This document shows positions 25,632 through 34,398 of a DNA stretch of 64,000 nt, in pieces. The stretch spans positions 62,001 through 126,000 of the forward strand of contig NZ_WJQT01000005.1 in NCBI RefSeq assembly GCF_009659375.1, in the 5' to 3' direction. Under the pieces are notes generated by a model. It searched no databases, was not told where the DNA came from, and worked only from the letters and a program-made list of their open reading frames with translations. This DNA comes from Fundicoccus ignavus. GTDB taxonomy: Bacteria; Bacillota; Bacilli; Lactobacillales; Aerococcaceae. Position numbers and translations under genes: made by a program. Position 1 is the stretch's first letter; each line of letters starts with the position of its first letter.

Positions 25632-26696
25632 TTATTTTTTCTTTGTATATTTCTTAACAGCTGGCGCAATCACATCACCCAGTAATTCAATATTCTTCAT
25701 AATTTGATGATGAGGAACACCACCGAAATCCATCTGAGCAATATATCGTTGATGTTGGAAGTTTTCATGTTGATAGAGTATTTTCTCAATTATTTGTTGC
25801 GGGCTCCCAACGTTTTGGACACTGCGAACATCGGCTCCTTGAGCAAAAGCTTGCTTATTCAGACCAACACCATTCGAAATTTTAAAGCCTGCATCCCAAT
25901 AAGGATACACCTCACGCATTGCAGTTTGCGAATCTTCTGCCGCATAAAACCAACCTGCAATCGCCACAGGGAAATCCTTAGGATCAAAGCCACGATGTGT
26001 TAACGCATTTCGATAAGCTTCAACAGAAACTTTAAACGATGACGCTGGACCGCCTAAAGTAGCTAAGTACATTGGCACTCCTTGTAAACCAGCTCGAATA
26101 GCACTAGCAGGCGGACCACCCACTGCACGCCAAATAGGTAAACTTCCATTTTTAGGTCTTGGTAATACTTCCGCATCCACTAAAGGTGCTCTAAATTTCC
26201 CTTCCCAGTTCACACGCTCATTTTCGTTAATCTTTAACAATAATTCAAATTTCTCTTCAAAGAGGGCTTCATAATCTCTCACGTCATATCCGAGTAAATC
26301 AAAGACACCTGTTCTTGAAGCGCGTCCACCAATAATCTCTGCACGCCCATCTGAAATTAAATCAAGTGTCGCGAAATCTTCATAAACACGCACTGGATCT
26401 GAGGTACTAATTACAGAAGCAGAGCTCGCAATTTTAATTTTATCCGTCGCTTGAGCAATTGCACTTAAAATCACCGTATGTGCTTGAGAGGCAAAATACT
26501 CTTGATGACTCTCTCCCACACTAAAGAAATCCAATCCTGCCTGTTCAGTTAATTTAGCCATTTCAATTATTTCATTTATTCTTTGTTGAGCTGAAATACG
26601 GTTACCCGTTAAGGCATCCGGAAAATGATCGCCTAGTGTATAAACCCCAATTTCCATTCCAGCTTGTTCGTCAATTCGATATTTCCCCATCCCCAT
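25632..26696 (-). CDS. LLM-class flavin-dependent oxidoreductase
   Basis: The 354-residue protein belongs to the bacterial luciferase-like TIM-barrel family: MEIGVYTLGDHFPDALTG near the N-terminus, LTEQAGLDFFSVGESHQ near 50-66, IKIASSASVISTSDPVRVYEDFATLDLISDGRAEIIGGRAS near 88-128 and LPIWRAVGG near 187. Such proteins are FMN- or F420-dependent monooxygenases or reductases, and in Firmicutes they are mostly of unknown substrate. GAAGG lies 9 bases before ATG 26696. It is a single-gene unit with its own terminator. The function beyond redox chemistry cannot be read from the sequence. Confidence 0.85.
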   Translation of the reverse strand: MGMGKYRIDEQAGMEIGVYTLGDHFPDALTGNRISAQQRINEIIEMAKLTEQAGLDFFSVGESHQEYFASQAHTVILSAIAQATDKIKIASSASVISTSDPVRVYEDFATLDLISDGRAEIIGGRASRTGVFDLLGYDVRDYEALFEEKFELLLKINENERVNWEGKFRAPLVDAEVLPRPKNGSLPIWRAVGGPPASAIRAGLQGVPMYLATLGGPASSFKVSVEAYRNALTHRGFDPKDFPVAIAGWFYAAEDSQTAMREVYPYWDAGFKISNGVGLNKQAFAQGADVRSVQNVGSPQQIIEKILYQHENFQHQRYIAQMDFGGVPHHQIMKNIELLGDVIAPAVKKYTKKK

Positions 26697-26804
26697 TGAC
26701 CGTCGCCTTCTTTCTCTAAAATATTCACTCCTTTTATTATAACACCCATTTGAACGTTTGTCTCGCTTTCGAAGTTTATAATTTAATTAATGTTAATATG
26801 TGCA

Positions 26805-26922
26805 CCCAGATCGTGAGCATGAACATTTGAGAGGCTTTGAAAGCGACCACCGCCTTGGAAATAATAAGCTAAGCGAAGCACAAAGCGCAGTAAATCAGCA
26901 CTAAACATATAAAACCTAATAC
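26805..26922 (+). repeat. dispersed intergenic repeat
   Basis: GGCTTTGAAAGCGACCACCG, GAAATAATAAGCTAAGCGAA and GCACAAAGCGCAGTAAATCA match the family core; the right end joins the terminator of the tRNA-Leu transcript. It lies between the oxidoreductase promoter region and tRNA-Leu. Confidence 0.75.
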
Positions 26923-26963
26923 AAAAAAAACACACTTAGCTCATTTAAGAACTCAAGTGTGTT
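26923..26963 (-). terminator. terminator downstream of tRNA-Leu
   Basis: On the minus strand AACACACTT and AAGTGTGTT pair around a 17-base loop, followed by a long T-run. It lies 13 bases past the tRNA. Confidence 0.8.
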
Positions 26964-26976
26964 TGTGAGGTTATAA

Positions 26977-27062
26977 TGCCGAGGGCCGGAATCGAACCGG
27001 CACGGTGATCACTCACCGCAGGATTTTAAGTCCTGTGCGTCTGCCAGTTCCGCCACCCCGGC
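26977..27062 (-). tRNA. tRNA-Leu (UAA)
   Basis: The 86-base gene on the minus strand starts GCCGGGGTGGCGGAACTGG and has a 7-base acceptor stem (one G-U), anticodon loop CTTAAAA with anticodon TAA, a class II variable arm (CGGTGAGTGATCACCG), a GGTTCGATTCC T-loop and discriminator A. CCA is not encoded. Confidence 0.96.
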
Positions 27063-27130
27063 TTTAAGAACTGTGCTTTATTATTTTAACCAGTAAGAGT
27101 AAAATAGTCAAGCTGTTTTTTAAGTTTTTA

Positions 27131-27700
27131 TTAAATTATATAATCAGTCGCTAGAATACTGTATTGTTTCAAGTCAACAAAGCGTTTTTGATTATCTAAG
27201 CCTGCTTGGCGTAGGACACCTTCATACTTTAAGCCACACTTTTCCATCACTTTTCCTGAATTTGGATTACCTAGATGATGCGTTGCGACAAGACGATTAA
27301 TCTTTAACTCTTTAAATGCAAAAGAAATCACTGCCGCGAAAGCTTCACTCATTATTCCCTGACGCCACCAAGCTTTACCTAAAGCATAACCCACTTCAAC
27401 TGAATGAAGTGCTTCATTGAATCTTCCTAAGCCGATTGATCCAATTGGTGCATCTGGATTCGACTTTAAGCAAATGGCCCAATTATAGCTTGTTTTATCG
27501 TCATAACCAGCCGAGACTGCTTCGATAAAAGCTTTTGAATCGGCGATTGATTGATGAGTTTGCCACGTTAAGTATTGTGTGACAGCATCATCGCTTGTCC
27601 AATTTTTATAAATTCCCTCGGAATCTGATGGTGTAAATCGTCTTAAGATTAAGCGCTCTGTTTCGAGTTGAATCGTTCCTAATTGTTCCACTTGCGGCAC
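27131..27700 (-). CDS. GNAT-family acetyltransferase (RimJ/RimL type)
   Basis: The 189-residue protein has the GNAT fold: ETERLILRRFTPSDSEGIYKNW at 12-33, the NWAICLKSNPDAPIGSIGL strands near 77-95, the acetyl-CoA loop VEVGYALGKAWWRQGIMSEAFAAVISFAFKELKINRLVATHHLGNPNSGKVMEKCGL at about 106-162, and a C-terminal VDLKQYSILATDY. RimJ/RimL-like members acetylate N-terminal amines or amino groups of small molecules; the substrate is open. It lies between the surface protease gene and tRNA-Leu on the same strand. Confidence 0.88.
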   Translation of the reverse strand: MPQVEQLGTIQLETERLILRRFTPSDSEGIYKNWTSDDAVTQYLTWQTHQSIADSKAFIEAVSAGYDDKTSYNWAICLKSNPDAPIGSIGLGRFNEALHSVEVGYALGKAWWRQGIMSEAFAAVISFAFKELKINRLVATHHLGNPNSGKVMEKCGLKYEGVLRQAGLDNQKRFVDLKQYSILATDYII

Positions 27701-27775
27701 CTTCTTCTGTTGTTTTTTTATAGACCAATGTAACAGTTTAAGTTAGATAAAGCAAGTAGTTTCATATCCCGGCAG

Positions 27776-27805
27776 AAAAACTCCCTAACAGCGTGTCAGG
27801 GAGTT
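27776..27805 (-). terminator. terminator of the surface protease gene
   Basis: On the minus strand AACTCCCTGAC and GTTAGGGAGTT form an 11-bp stem with one G-U, followed by TTTTT. Confidence 0.88.
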
Positions 27806-27815
27806 CGTTATTAGA

Positions 27816-30800
27816 CTAGTAGTTTAAGCGTGAGAATAAATTTTCGAAATAAGTAGTAGTTTCTGGACGGCCTTCTAGTCCATAGCCAACGTAGCCTACT
27901 TCATTCATACTCATGTTATGGTATTTATTTAACGCATAAGCGCCATAGGCTTGGCCAAAGGCTTCAAGTTCTGTGGCATAGTAAGAGCCAGCTTGATTCC
28001 ATTCGTTATTAAAAATAGTTTGCCATTCAGCCGTTTTAGATAATTGAGTCGAATTATTTAAAGTTTGGTCATAAAGAACTGTTGAGAAATCAACTAAATG
28101 ACCCAATTCATGGTAAATTAATCCTAAATTCGCTACTGTGTCTTGTGAGAAGAATAACTCAAAACGACCTGTTGCGTAGGCAGCGATCGTTGAAGTGCCA
28201 TTCCAACTGTTCGGCATGTCTGATTGTGGAACAATAGTGACACTTTGAATCAGTGATTTCAATGATGTTGGAATCGTATTGAGCACTTGTTCAATCGTCG
28301 ACTTCATTTTCTCAGTTCGGCCATTCACAGTCGCATCCTCTGAATACTCAACCGTCAGCAAATCACCTTCTGTTAAAGCATTATTATAACGTGTAATGAA
28401 GCTATAATAGTTTGCATTCAGATTCGCGAGTGCAAGTTCGGCGTCTTGGTAGGCTTGCGTGCCTGGTTCAAGTGCCGCGAGTATTCTTTCTGCTCTTACT
28501 TTATTGGCTTTTACATCCGCCAACATCGCTGGTGTGTAAACTTGATACAGTTCACTCACTTCATACAAGTCTTGCGTATATTCTTGGTTAAACATATGAT
28601 CAGCCTTGAATTGAATATCATAGGCTAAATTATTAATTAAAGCCGATGCATTGAAATGCGCCAACATATCCGGTGTCATATTCGCTGGCACCAAGACTTC
28701 AACACGCGAATCACCCGCATTATACAGATAGCTACTTACATAAGTCGTCGCATCTCGGAAATTGTCTTTATCCATCACTTCGTAAATCGTTCCATGATTC
28801 GTCACAATATGCGTATAATGTTCTGACAGATCATACAGTGTATCACTGGTTAACGTATCTAAATCGATCACAATTCGATCGCTCGGTAATTCTGCATCCA
28901 CAATTGTGTAATCTACTTGATGGAAATTTGAGCTATCCGTATCGGCAACAGGGGCTTTCTTCGTTCCAATCTCTACAATATGTGTGACAGGAGCAGTGGT
29001 GACTTCACGCCCAGTCTCTGTACGGCTAATTTCTTCGCCATCGACATAAGTGACCGTCTCCGTAATGGTTTCAATACCTGGTACACCCTGTTGAACAATC
29101 GTTGTTTGACCTTCTAATAAGTTAGGGTTTTGACGTTCTTCCATTTCAAAAGGTAGCTCATTAGTCCTTGTTTCAGTTTTTATTTCTTCATTTGGCACTA
29201 CTTTAGTCCCAACTTCAACGACTTCGTCAACAGCTACTTGCGTCACAACGCGATTCAATTCTACACGTTGAACTTCTTGTCCGTCCACATATGTAACGGA
29301 ATAAGTCACTGTTGTGATGCCATTAACGCCTGCTGTTATAACTTGACGGTGTCCTACTGGTAATTCTGGATTTTCTTGTTCAATTGTATTAAAAGGAATT
29401 GGTTCCGTTTCTTGAACTGTTACAACTTCTTCAGTTGGTTCTTCCGGTTCTTCTTCTACTTTTGTACCCACTTCAATTATCTGAGTAACTGGAGCTTGAA
29501 CAATTTCACGCGCTACTTCAATTGTTTCCGTCAATACACCATCAATTAATGTCTCTTGATAGGTAATTTCTTCCAAGCCATTCTGACCTGCTTGTACAAC
29601 TCTTTGTTCACCTTCAGGTAAGTTAGGATTTTCTTTTGTTTCCGTCGTAAAGGCTACTTCAATGGTCTCCGTTCTGATCACCGTTTCTTTAACCGGTTCT
29701 TCTTCTACTTTCGTACCAATTTCAATAATTTCAGGAATTGCTTGGAGCGTGATGACTTCATTCACTAATTCACGTGACACTTCTTTTCCATATTGATACG
29801 CTACATCATACGTTAAAGTCTTCAGACCATTTTGTCCTACTTGTAAAACGTTTCGAACCCCTTCAGCTAATTCCGGGTTCTCACGTGTTTCTGTCGTAAA
29901 AGCGATTGTTTCTTCGACGGTTTGAATTTCAGACTCATGAATAGGTTTAGTCCCAACCGTTACCACTTCATAAACTGGTTCAACTACTTCGGTACTCACT
30001 TCAGTGCGCGATAGTTCAATGCCTTGATTATCTAAGACAACTTCATAAGTTGTACGCTGCATACCATCCGTGCCAACTACATTTACTTCATAATAGTCTT
30101 CATAAAGCGATGCGTCCGTGATTTGAATCGTACCGTGTAAAGTGGTGGTCGTCACAACAACCGTCTGTAGAGTTCCCGGTGCAATTTTAGTCCCCACTCG
30201 AACCACACGTTCCATTTCTTCCTGTAGAATACTTTCATTCATCTGCGAGTCGACTAAGACACCATCGTGCGTTACTTCAATCGTAGTACGAGTGACAAGA
30301 CCATCTTGGCCTTCTTGCTCAACAATTTCAGTACCTTCCGCTAATGTATTGTCGTAAATCACACGTGTCGCAAAACCCTGTTGAATCGTATCGGTCGTCG
30401 TACTTGTCACCACTTGGATATCAACGCCAGGTGTTACTTCATCTACCCAAACCGTTTTAAAAACAGGATTGCCCTCTTCATCTAAAACTGGGTTGCCTTC
30501 TTCGTCTAATTCCGGCTCTTCAACCGGCACTTGAGTCACAACGTCTTCACCCGGAATTACATCTTCTTCGACAGTTGTTTGACTATCGATAAGTGTTGTT
30601 TCACCCTCCGTGACTTCTTCGCCACTACGACCTTCTTCAGCTGGAATTTCTTGTTCAGCGACTACTTCTACGACTGGATCTAAAACTTGGTGTTCCTCAA
30701 TCACTTCTTCTGTTATGTTAGGTTCCTCTGGTTCTGTCGGTTCCTCTGGATTAGTTGGTGGCGTTGGTGTTTCAGGTTTTGTCGGTTCCTCTGGATTAGT

Positions 30801-31355
30801 TGGTGGCGTTGGTGTTTCAGGTTCTATTGGTTGAACAGGTACTTGAGGCTTGGTAGGTGCTATAGCTACCTGTTCAGTATTATTAGACACTGAACCAATT
30901 TCATACAAGTCGCCAAATGTTAAAATATCCCCTACTAAAATTAAATTCTTTTCTTCAAGTTGGTTCGCTTTAGCTAATTGATCTTCATCGACCTCAATAG
31001 CAGCAGCAATCGCACTCAGCGTATCGCCCCACTGAATAATATAAACTTCAAGTCCTGCCTTTTCTTGACGTTCAATTTCTTTCCGAATATCTTCAACCGA
31101 ATTTTCTTTCCATAATAAACTCACTTTACTCAAAGCAAGTTCTAACTCTTCCATTACTTGCTTATCTATTAGTGCCTCTTCTTTGCCTTCAAAATCACTT
31201 GCCCAATTCGATGCAGTAACGAAAGCAATTAATTGGTTGTCTGGGGTTGCGACAACTTCAGCTAAAGGTGCAAATGTTAAAGCGCCCATTAAAGCAACCG
31301 CTATCCAAGCACCGCCTTTAATTTTCTTTAACACCTTATTTCCAGTCTTTCTCAT
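27816..31355 (-). CDS. secreted LysM/G5 zinc metalloprotease (lethal-factor-like domain)
   Basis: The 1179-residue protein has these parts in order: a long signal peptide (about 1-37); a LysM domain (YIIQWGDTLSAIAAAIEVDE...ANQLEEKNLILVGDILTF, about 114-160) for binding peptidoglycan; a Pro/Glu/Thr spacer with repeats of PTPPTNPEEPT; about six G5-type repeats, each ending in VEIGTK or similar; and a C-terminal domain with HELGH at 1082-1086 and ATELEAFGQAY (candidate third zinc ligand Glu1129 or Glu1131). HExxH with a downstream Glu in an EAFGQAYGAY context resembles anthrax-lethal-factor-like (ATLF) peptidases. No LPXTG anchor is present, so LysM would hold it at the wall. AGAGGAGG precedes the ATG. 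The target is unknown. Confidence 0.85.
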   Translation of the reverse strand: MRKTGNKVLKKIKGGAWIAVALMGALTFAPLAEVVATPDNQLIAFVTASNWASDFEGKEEALIDKQVMEELELALSKVSLLWKENSVEDIRKEIERQEKAGLEVYIIQWGDTLSAIAAAIEVDEDQLAKANQLEEKNLILVGDILTFGDLYEIGSVSNNTEQVAIAPTKPQVPVQPIEPETPTPPTNPEEPTKPETPTPPTNPEEPTEPEEPNITEEVIEEHQVLDPVVEVVAEQEIPAEEGRSGEEVTEGETTLIDSQTTVEEDVIPGEDVVTQVPVEEPELDEEGNPVLDEEGNPVFKTVWVDEVTPGVDIQVVTSTTTDTIQQGFATRVIYDNTLAEGTEIVEQEGQDGLVTRTTIEVTHDGVLVDSQMNESILQEEMERVVRVGTKIAPGTLQTVVVTTTTLHGTIQITDASLYEDYYEVNVVGTDGMQRTTYEVVLDNQGIELSRTEVSTEVVEPVYEVVTVGTKPIHESEIQTVEETIAFTTETRENPELAEGVRNVLQVGQNGLKTLTYDVAYQYGKEVSRELVNEVITLQAIPEIIEIGTKVEEEPVKETVIRTETIEVAFTTETKENPNLPEGEQRVVQAGQNGLEEITYQETLIDGVLTETIEVAREIVQAPVTQIIEVGTKVEEEPEEPTEEVVTVQETEPIPFNTIEQENPELPVGHRQVITAGVNGITTVTYSVTYVDGQEVQRVELNRVVTQVAVDEVVEVGTKVVPNEEIKTETRTNELPFEMEERQNPNLLEGQTTIVQQGVPGIETITETVTYVDGEEISRTETGREVTTAPVTHIVEIGTKKAPVADTDSSNFHQVDYTIVDAELPSDRIVIDLDTLTSDTLYDLSEHYTHIVTNHGTIYEVMDKDNFRDATTYVSSYLYNAGDSRVEVLVPANMTPDMLAHFNASALINNLAYDIQFKADHMFNQEYTQDLYEVSELYQVYTPAMLADVKANKVRAERILAALEPGTQAYQDAELALANLNANYYSFITRYNNALTEGDLLTVEYSEDATVNGRTEKMKSTIEQVLNTIPTSLKSLIQSVTIVPQSDMPNSWNGTSTIAAYATGRFELFFSQDTVANLGLIYHELGHLVDFSTVLYDQTLNNSTQLSKTAEWQTIFNNEWNQAGSYYATELEAFGQAYGAYALNKYHNMSMNEVGYVGYGLEGRPETTTYFENLFSRLNY

Positions 31356-31764
31356 ATCGGTCCTCCTCTTAATCTAAACTTCATTAAAACCACCCATTTA
31401 AATATAGTTTATAGATAATTTAAATTTTTCTCAAACATTAAGACTCGTTCCGAAATCGAGACAAATGTTTATTTATAGCCTTTTTATTCACAAAATTAAA
31501 CGCTTCGTCTGTTTCTTCTTACTGATTCCATATTATGTTTACTTCCTGTAGGTCTTGTCTTTACAAACAAACCTAACATTCAAATGTAATTATTTAAAAT
31601 TTCACGTATTTCCACTTTAACTTTAAAAATAGGTACGAATAATTTTCTCAAAATAGTCATTCAGATTGCATTCGAAACAATGCATCGAAAACACTTGGAA
31701 TATGTCTGATTTATTTAAAGCTGGTTTAGCTTCTACCATATTTCAAAAATTTTATTCCTATCAA

Positions 31765-31880
31765 CTCGCGTAGCTTACGATGATGGTTTTCTAAAAACGA
31801 CTACCGCTTTGAAAAACAATCAGCTGAGCGAAGTACAAAGCTTGGTAAATCAACATAAAACGTATAATCCCTTATACTAC
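31765..31880 (+). repeat. dispersed intergenic repeat
   Basis: ACGACTACCGCTTTGAAAAA, CAGCTGAGCGAAGTACAAAG, CTTGGTAAATCAACATAAAA and CGTATAATCCCTTATACTAC match the family. It abuts the T-tract of the sugar-kinase terminator. The rest of the gap, 31356-31764, is AT-rich and shows no gene; the protease ribosome-binding site and a possible promoter lie at its left edge. Confidence 0.8.
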
Positions 31881-31912
31881 AAAAAAGAGTTCTTTCCCAA
31901 TCGAAAGAACTC
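31881..31912 (-). terminator. terminator of the ROK sugar kinase gene
   Basis: On the minus strand GAGTTCTTTC and GAAAGAACTC form a perfect 10-bp stem, followed by TTTTTT. Confidence 0.9.
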
Positions 31913-31927
31913 ACTAGTTAATTATTC

Positions 31928-32788
31928 TTATGCCTGATTCGCTAAGCTCAAAGCACCTGTAATCCCTGCATTATCGCCTAAGCCAGGTAGCACAATATAT
32001 TCATCTAATGTTGGATAATCGACATACTCCGCCATCAATTGCTCATACTGTTCTTTAATTTTATCCAACATGCCGGGAACTTTCATATTACCCCCACCAA
32101 TCACAATTCGCTCTGGACGTAAAATTAACGTGTAATCAACCAAAGCTTGGCCGAGATAATTCGCAACATAATTCCACACTTCATGATCTGCCGCAATCTC
32201 TTTACCAGACACACCTAAACGACCGTCTATCGATGGTCCTGCAGCCATACCCTCCAGACAATTTCCGTGATAAGGACAAAAGCCAGCGTAGTGGTCTTCA
32301 GGATGTGGGTGCACAATCACATGGCCCATTTCTGGGTGCCCGATACCTTCTAGTAATTGACCATTCACTAAAGCACCAACGCCTACACCCGTTCCGACTG
32401 TCATGTACAACATATTATTGAGCCCTTTAGCAGCACCTAAACTTGCTTCACCTACCGCTGCCGCATTCACATCCGTTGTCCAAGCCATTGGAATATCATA
32501 GCGTGCTCTCATTGCAGATAAGAAATCGAAATTCTTCCACCCTAATTTAGGCGTCGATAAAATATAACCATAACGCGGTGAACTTTGACGCACTTCGATT
32601 GGTCCGAAAGATCCAATACCAATTGCCTTTAATTCATCTTGATATTGATCGAAAAACGTAAACACATGCGCTAAGGTCTCTCCTGGCGTTGTGGTTGGGA
32701 AAGAGACTCTTTCAATGATTTCATTCTGTTCATTGCCGACAGCACAGACGAACTTTGTGCCTCCTGCTTCTATTGCTCCTACTTTCAA
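31928..32788 (-). CDS. ROK-family fructokinase
   Basis: The 286-residue kinase has the phosphate-binding GAIEAGGTKFVCAVG at the N-terminus, the catalytic-Asp segment TTDVNAAAVGEA near 104-115, MTVGTGVGVGALVNG near 130 and the ROK zinc site in GHPEMGHVIVHPHPEDHYAGFCPYHGNCLEG (His-Cys-His-Cys, about 150-180). This close spacing of zinc ligands and the length fit ScrK/GmuE-type fructokinases that phosphorylate fructose or mannose. It is separated by 30 bases from a decayed ROK relative upstream on the same strand, so it may once have been part of a sugar-use operon. Confidence 0.88.
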   Translation of the reverse strand: MKVGAIEAGGTKFVCAVGNEQNEIIERVSFPTTTPGETLAHVFTFFDQYQDELKAIGIGSFGPIEVRQSSPRYGYILSTPKLGWKNFDFLSAMRARYDIPMAWTTDVNAAAVGEASLGAAKGLNNMLYMTVGTGVGVGALVNGQLLEGIGHPEMGHVIVHPHPEDHYAGFCPYHGNCLEGMAAGPSIDGRLGVSGKEIAADHEVWNYVANYLGQALVDYTLILRPERIVIGGGNMKVPGMLDKIKEQYEQLMAEYVDYPTLDEYIVLPGLGDNAGITGALSLANQA

Positions 32789-32818
32789 CTGATCACTCCT
32801 TTTTGAATAGTATAACCC

Positions 32819-33182
32819 TTATTGCTTTATTTGAGAATAGTGAGCTGAAACTGCCCCGATTAAATTAGCTTGATTACGAAATTTACAGATTACAATGTCT
32901 AATTCAATATCCTTCGCTTGCGTTCTTTCCAAGTAAGCTTGGGCTCTTTGTGTCACATCTTCAAGTAGACCCTCACGTTCAGATATAGCGCCTCCCAACA
33001 AAATTCGATCAGGATTTAGGGCTACCGCTATCATCTGAATACCACGCCCTAGACTATCGAGCGTTTGATCAACATGTTTTTGAGCCAGAGCTTCACCCGC
33101 TTCAGCTCGGTCGAAAAGTTCTTGTCCAGCAATCGCAATGGAACTACCAATTTCTTTTGAATAACGCCCCGCATTTCGAAGG
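32819..33182 (-). pseudogene. ROK-family kinase, C-terminal fragment
   Basis: The minus-strand frame reads LRNAGRYSKEIGSSIAIAGQ, continues with a helix ending SLGRGIQMIAVALNPDRILLGGAISE, and ends at HYSQIKQ. This is the last third of a ROK kinase; the ATP-binding and sugar-binding N-terminal two thirds are absent. Upstream the frame runs into a glycosidase fragment in another frame. It is a different paralogue from the intact kinase at 31928. An internal ATG at 33034 is not a real gene start. Confidence 0.8.
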
Positions 33183-33582
33183 ATGGCTCGTGATTCACTT
33201 CTGCGTTGACTAATTCGATGCCGGTATCATGTTGAATAAATAATTGCTTAAGCGCATCGAACGCATAACGGAAGCCACGTAAATTACTTGTTTTAATAAT
33301 TATTTCAGATTGCTTTTCTATCTTTAATTGGAAGCCATCTGCACGAATGCTTGGCTCATAATAATGGTGCAAAATTAAGTCATATTGATCATCAACAGGT
33401 TCAGACGTTATGTTCAACCAGTTGACGCGCTCTTCAATCTGTATCACTTCGTTAAATTGTTCAAAGCGGTAAAAATGTCCCCTAAATTTAATTATCACTT
33501 CTTGTTTAGCCCAATATTTCCCTAGTCCATCTAAATAAACTTCTTGATAATGTCTTAGGGCATGTCTCATTGTTTCAATCAT
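33172..33582 (-). pseudogene. GH20/GH84-type N-acetylhexosaminidase, N-terminal fragment
   Basis: The frame starts at ATG 33582 behind AGGAAGG and encodes about 135 residues of the mixed alpha/beta domain that precedes the catalytic barrel in GH20/GH84 enzymes (EIIIKTSNLRGFRYAFDALK, then NAEVNHEPSFEMRGVI). EPSFEMRGVI is where the barrel begins in relatives, and here the sequence switches to a ROK kinase. The open frame continues to 33049 but only as an out-of-frame reading of ROK DNA. The catalytic domain is lost, so this is a remnant of an amino-sugar locus. Confidence 0.7.
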
Positions 33583-33717
33583 GTATATATTCCTTCCTTA
33601 GTTATAAGTATTTTGCAAAGGGGAATCAATCGCTTGAAGTCCGTCTTTGCTTGCGTTAACATTTAGAGTAAATATAACTCGGTTAAAATAATTTATTGAG
33701 AAGATAGGAAGTTCTTT

Positions 33718-34359
33718 ATGTTTATAAAAGAAGCTTGTGTTGAAAATTTTACAGACGTTCCCAAATTAATTCATCATGGTGCTAATCGGATTGAATTATG
33801 TGATAATTTGGCTGCAGGTGGCACGACCGTTAGTGAAGGCGTCCTGAAGGCCACGCTCATTTACTGCCAAGCAGTTGATGTTCCTGTCATGGCGATCATA
33901 AGACCTCGCGGGGGCGATTTCTTTTACTCGGAAACTGAGAAAAGCATTATGCGCCATGATATCCAATTAGCTTTAGATGCTGGAGTTGATGGCTTAGTCA
34001 TTGGCGCTTTAACAAATGAGTTGGAATTGGATATTCCTTTCCTAAAAGAAGTCCAACAATTAACTGCCAAATACGGAACAGATTTAACTTTCCATATGGC
34101 TTTTGATGAACTTCAATCAGAAACTCAGATTAGCGCCTTAACCGAATTACCAGCTCTAGGTTTCTCACGCGTCCTGACTCATGGCGGGCCTAAAAATCAA
34201 GATATTCTAGACTCTGTTCCAAGATTACAAGTCTTGATGGATGCAGCACCGGCAGGCTTCACTATACTACCTGGCGGTGGTCTCACAAAAGATAATCTAC
34301 CACAACTTCAGCAAGCTTTACCGCAACTTAGTGAAGCGCATGGGACGAAAATTGTTTAA
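33718..34359 (+). CDS. cutC: CutC-family protein
   Basis: The 213-residue TIM-barrel protein has the CutC motifs: IKEACVENFTDVPKLIHHGANRIELCDNLAAGGTTVSEGVL at 3-43, MAIIRPRGGDFFYSETE near 60-76, IQLALDAGVDGLVIGALT near 84, TFHMAFDEL near 126 and GFSRVLTHGG near 151. CutC has been linked to copper homeostasis, but its biochemical activity is unsettled. It is on the plus strand between decayed minus-strand genes and appears intact. TTGCGT and TATAAC, 16 bases apart, at about 33651-33678 form a candidate promoter. Confidence 0.9.
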   Translation: MFIKEACVENFTDVPKLIHHGANRIELCDNLAAGGTTVSEGVLKATLIYCQAVDVPVMAIIRPRGGDFFYSETEKSIMRHDIQLALDAGVDGLVIGALTNELELDIPFLKEVQQLTAKYGTDLTFHMAFDELQSETQISALTELPALGFSRVLTHGGPKNQDILDSVPRLQVLMDAAPAGFTILPGGGLTKDNLPQLQQALPQLSEAHGTKIV

Positions 34360-34398
34360 TCCACCTATCAAAATATGATTGGCTACTCAGCAATTTAA

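Noticed and set aside
27816-27900. LPXTG sortase anchor on the surface protease
   Set aside because: The C-terminus is FENLFSRLNY, with no LPXTG motif, hydrophobic stretch or charged tail.
30142-30893. Plus-strand frames opposite the LysM/G5 protein
   Set aside because: They are Ser/Gly/Val-rich shadows of the Pro/Glu/Thr-rich coding strand and lack ribosome-binding sites.
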